From Streptomyces roseochromogenus subsp. oscitans DS 12.976 (GTDB taxonomy: Bacteria > Actinomycetota > Actinomycetes > Streptomycetales > Streptomycetaceae): a stretch of 64,000 bases of DNA. This document shows, piece by piece, positions 62,798 through 64,000 of the stretch. The translations under genes were made by a program, and so were the position numbers. The number at the start of each line of letters is the position of its first letter. Within the stretch, counting starts at the first letter, position 1. The notes beneath the pieces were generated by a model. That model ran no database searches, was not told where the DNA came from, and saw only the letters and a list, made by a program, of their open reading frames with translations. The stretch lies in contig NZ_CM002285.1 in the NCBI RefSeq assembly GCF_000497445.1, forward strand, positions 8,287,038-8,351,037, read 5' to 3'.

Positions 62798-63571
62798 ATG
62801 GGACACCTGGACCACGCCGCCTTCGGCTGGCTGACCCCCGTACTCTCGTACGTCATGGCCTGTATAGGCGCCGCGCTCGGACTGCGCTGCACCGTCCGCG
62901 CGCTCGCCACCACCGGCCGCTCGCGCCGCAACTGGCTCGTCACCGCGGCCTCCGCGATCGGGACGGGCATCTGGACCATGCACTTCGTGGCCATGCTCGG
63001 CTTCCGCGTCAGCGGCACCGACATCCGCTACAACGTGCCGCTGACCATCCTCAGTCTCCTCGTCGCCATGGTCGTCGTCTGTGGCGGCGTCTTCGCGGTC
63101 GGCTACAGCCGGGACCGCAACCGGGCGCTCCTCCTCGGCGGCCTCACCACGGGCCTGGGCGTCGCCAGCATGCACTACCTGGGCATGGCGGCGGTCCGGC
63201 TGCACGGCGACATCCGGTACGACCCCGTCCTCGTCGGAGCGTCCGTGCTGATCGCCGTCGTCGCGGCGACCGCGGCCCTTTGGGCGGGCCTCAACATCAG
63301 GTCGCCCCGCGCGGTCACCGTCGCCTCCCTCGTCATGGGAGCGGCCGTCAGCAGCATGCACTACACCGGGATGTTCGCGGTGAGCGTGCGTGTGGACCCC
63401 TCCGGCCACACCCTTCCCGGGGCCACGGCGATGCAGTTCATCTTCCCCCTCGCCGTCGGCCTCGGGTCCTATCTCTTCATCACCTCGGCCTTCGTCGCCC
63501 TCTCACCCACAGCCGACGAGCGAGAGGCCTCCGCCTACGCCCAGCGGCCCGTCGAGAGCATCGCCCGCTAG
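62798..63571 (+). CDS. MHYT-domain membrane sensor protein
   Basis: A 257-residue integral membrane protein with seven hydrophobic helices and three MHYT-type motifs (TMHFVAML, SMHYLGM, SMHYTGM), each at a helix end near residues 60, 128 and 188. The family is thought to bind copper and sense oxygen, CO or NO. It has no cytosolic signalling domain, so it may act through a partner, plausibly the histidine kinase starting 47 bp downstream. Confidence 0.9.
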   Translation: MGHLDHAAFGWLTPVLSYVMACIGAALGLRCTVRALATTGRSRRNWLVTAASAIGTGIWTMHFVAMLGFRVSGTDIRYNVPLTILSLLVAMVVVCGGVFAVGYSRDRNRALLLGGLTTGLGVASMHYLGMAAVRLHGDIRYDPVLVGASVLIAVVAATAALWAGLNIRSPRAVTVASLVMGAAVSSMHYTGMFAVSVRVDPSGHTLPGATAMQFIFPLAVGLGSYLFITSAFVALSPTADEREASAYAQRPVESIAR

Positions 63572-63618
63572 CGGAGCCCGGCCCGAGCGCCCCGACCCAC
63601 GTCCCGAGCGAGGAGGCC

Positions 63619-64000
63619 ATGCGCCCACCCCGTACCACCCCGAAAGCCGGCACCCCGGCGCGCCCGCCGCGCGGCCGCCGCGCACACGCCGGACCGCCCG
63701 CCGCCGAGAGCACCGACCGCCCGCTCGGCACACCACCGGCCAAGGCACGCACGCGTGCGGACCGCCGGCACCTGCGCCCCCGCACGGTCCGCGCCAAGGT
63801 GGTCAGCCTGCTGATGGTGCCGGTCGTCTCGCTGCTCGCCCTGTGGGCGTACGCCACCGTCACCACCGCCCAGGACGTCGCCCGGCTGCGGCAGTCCCAG
63901 CGGATCGACGCCGAACTGCGCACCCCGGTGGCCACGGCTGTCGCCGCCCTCCAGGCCGAGCGCACCGCGGCCGTGCGCTACGCGACCGCGCCGGGTGCGG
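63619..64000 (+). CDS. Nitrate/nitrite-sensor-type histidine kinase, N-terminal part (cut by window edge)
   Basis: The frame starts after GAGGAGG and runs to the right edge, about 127 codons. After a basic, Pro/Ala-rich cytosolic tail (about 1-60) comes a membrane helix (AKVVSLLMVPVVSLLALWAY), then DVARLRQSQRIDAELRTPV and ALQAERTAAVRY, which is the opening of an extracytoplasmic NIT (nitrate-sensing) four-helix domain, as in Cvn-type streptomycete kinases. The kinase domain is outside the window. Confidence 0.75.
   Translation, partial: MRPPRTTPKAGTPARPPRGRRAHAGPPAAESTDRPLGTPPAKARTRADRRHLRPRTVRAKVVSLLMVPVVSLLALWAYATVTTAQDVARLRQSQRIDAELRTPVATAVAALQAERTAAVRYATAPGA

Overview
The window is chromosomal DNA of a Streptomyces or very close relative. 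The evidence is high GC with G/C-rich third codon positions, frequent GTG and TTG starts, Tat-type signal peptides, a type III polyketide synthase/CYP158A/cupin cluster, a 388-residue class I xylose isomerase, and several copies of a GGGGCGCGGGGAACTGCGCG-type repeat common in this genus. The strands and spacings look like ordinary streptomycete chromosome, except for an accessory, partly decayed stretch at about 27.0-42.5 kb.

0-10.4 kb is mostly housekeeping: a PAS-domain gene cut by the left edge, a dimethylargininase/ornithine aminotransferase pair with an Lrp/AsnC regulator, a CtaG-like cytochrome oxidase assembly protein, phosphofructokinase, the MurT/GatD lipid II amidation pair, peptide deformylase, and a TetR regulator divergent from an acyl-CoA dehydrogenase. 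10.4-14.4 kb is the pigment cluster rppA - CYP158A-like P450 - cupin monooxygenase (tetrahydroxynaphthalene to flaviolin to polymer), followed by a TenA-like protein. 14.4-27 kb holds a semialdehyde dehydrogenase, a Nudix hydrolase overlapping an ATP-dependent DNA ligase, a thioredoxin-reductase-like flavoprotein divergent from an XRE-cupin regulator, a quinone oxidoreductase plus two acyl-CoA dehydrogenases, a secreted PLC-like protein, a phosphodiester glycosidase, and small conserved proteins.

27-42.5 kb is the accessory part. It contains the C-terminal half of an NCS1 permease, a DedA protein, a decayed MarR/MFS/isochorismatase operon (including an exact 16-bp tandem duplication), an SRPBCC remnant, an SDR, and an IS21-type transposase remnant. 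In the middle sit two intact units facing each other. One is a two-gene operon with a TTA codon, encoding an aerolysin-like beta-rich protein and a beta-propeller. The other is a 1320-residue Pls-type synthetase translationally coupled to an exported M1 metallopeptidase. The Pls adenylation pocket reads DAESIGTVVK, close to known lysine codes, so this is very likely an epsilon-poly-L-lysine synthesis and degradation locus.

42.5-64 kb returns to core-type genes: an ExaC-like aldehyde dehydrogenase with its GAF regulator, a Tat-exported amidase, an acetamidase with an APC permease, the xylose regulon (ROK regulator, xylB, divergent xylA), a SNF2 helicase/SWIM pair, an MpaB-like protein, a PadR regulator divergent from an alpha/beta hydrolase, a methyltransferase, an MHYT membrane sensor, and the start of a nitrate-sensor-type histidine kinase cut by the right edge. 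I saw no tRNA, rRNA or CRISPR array.
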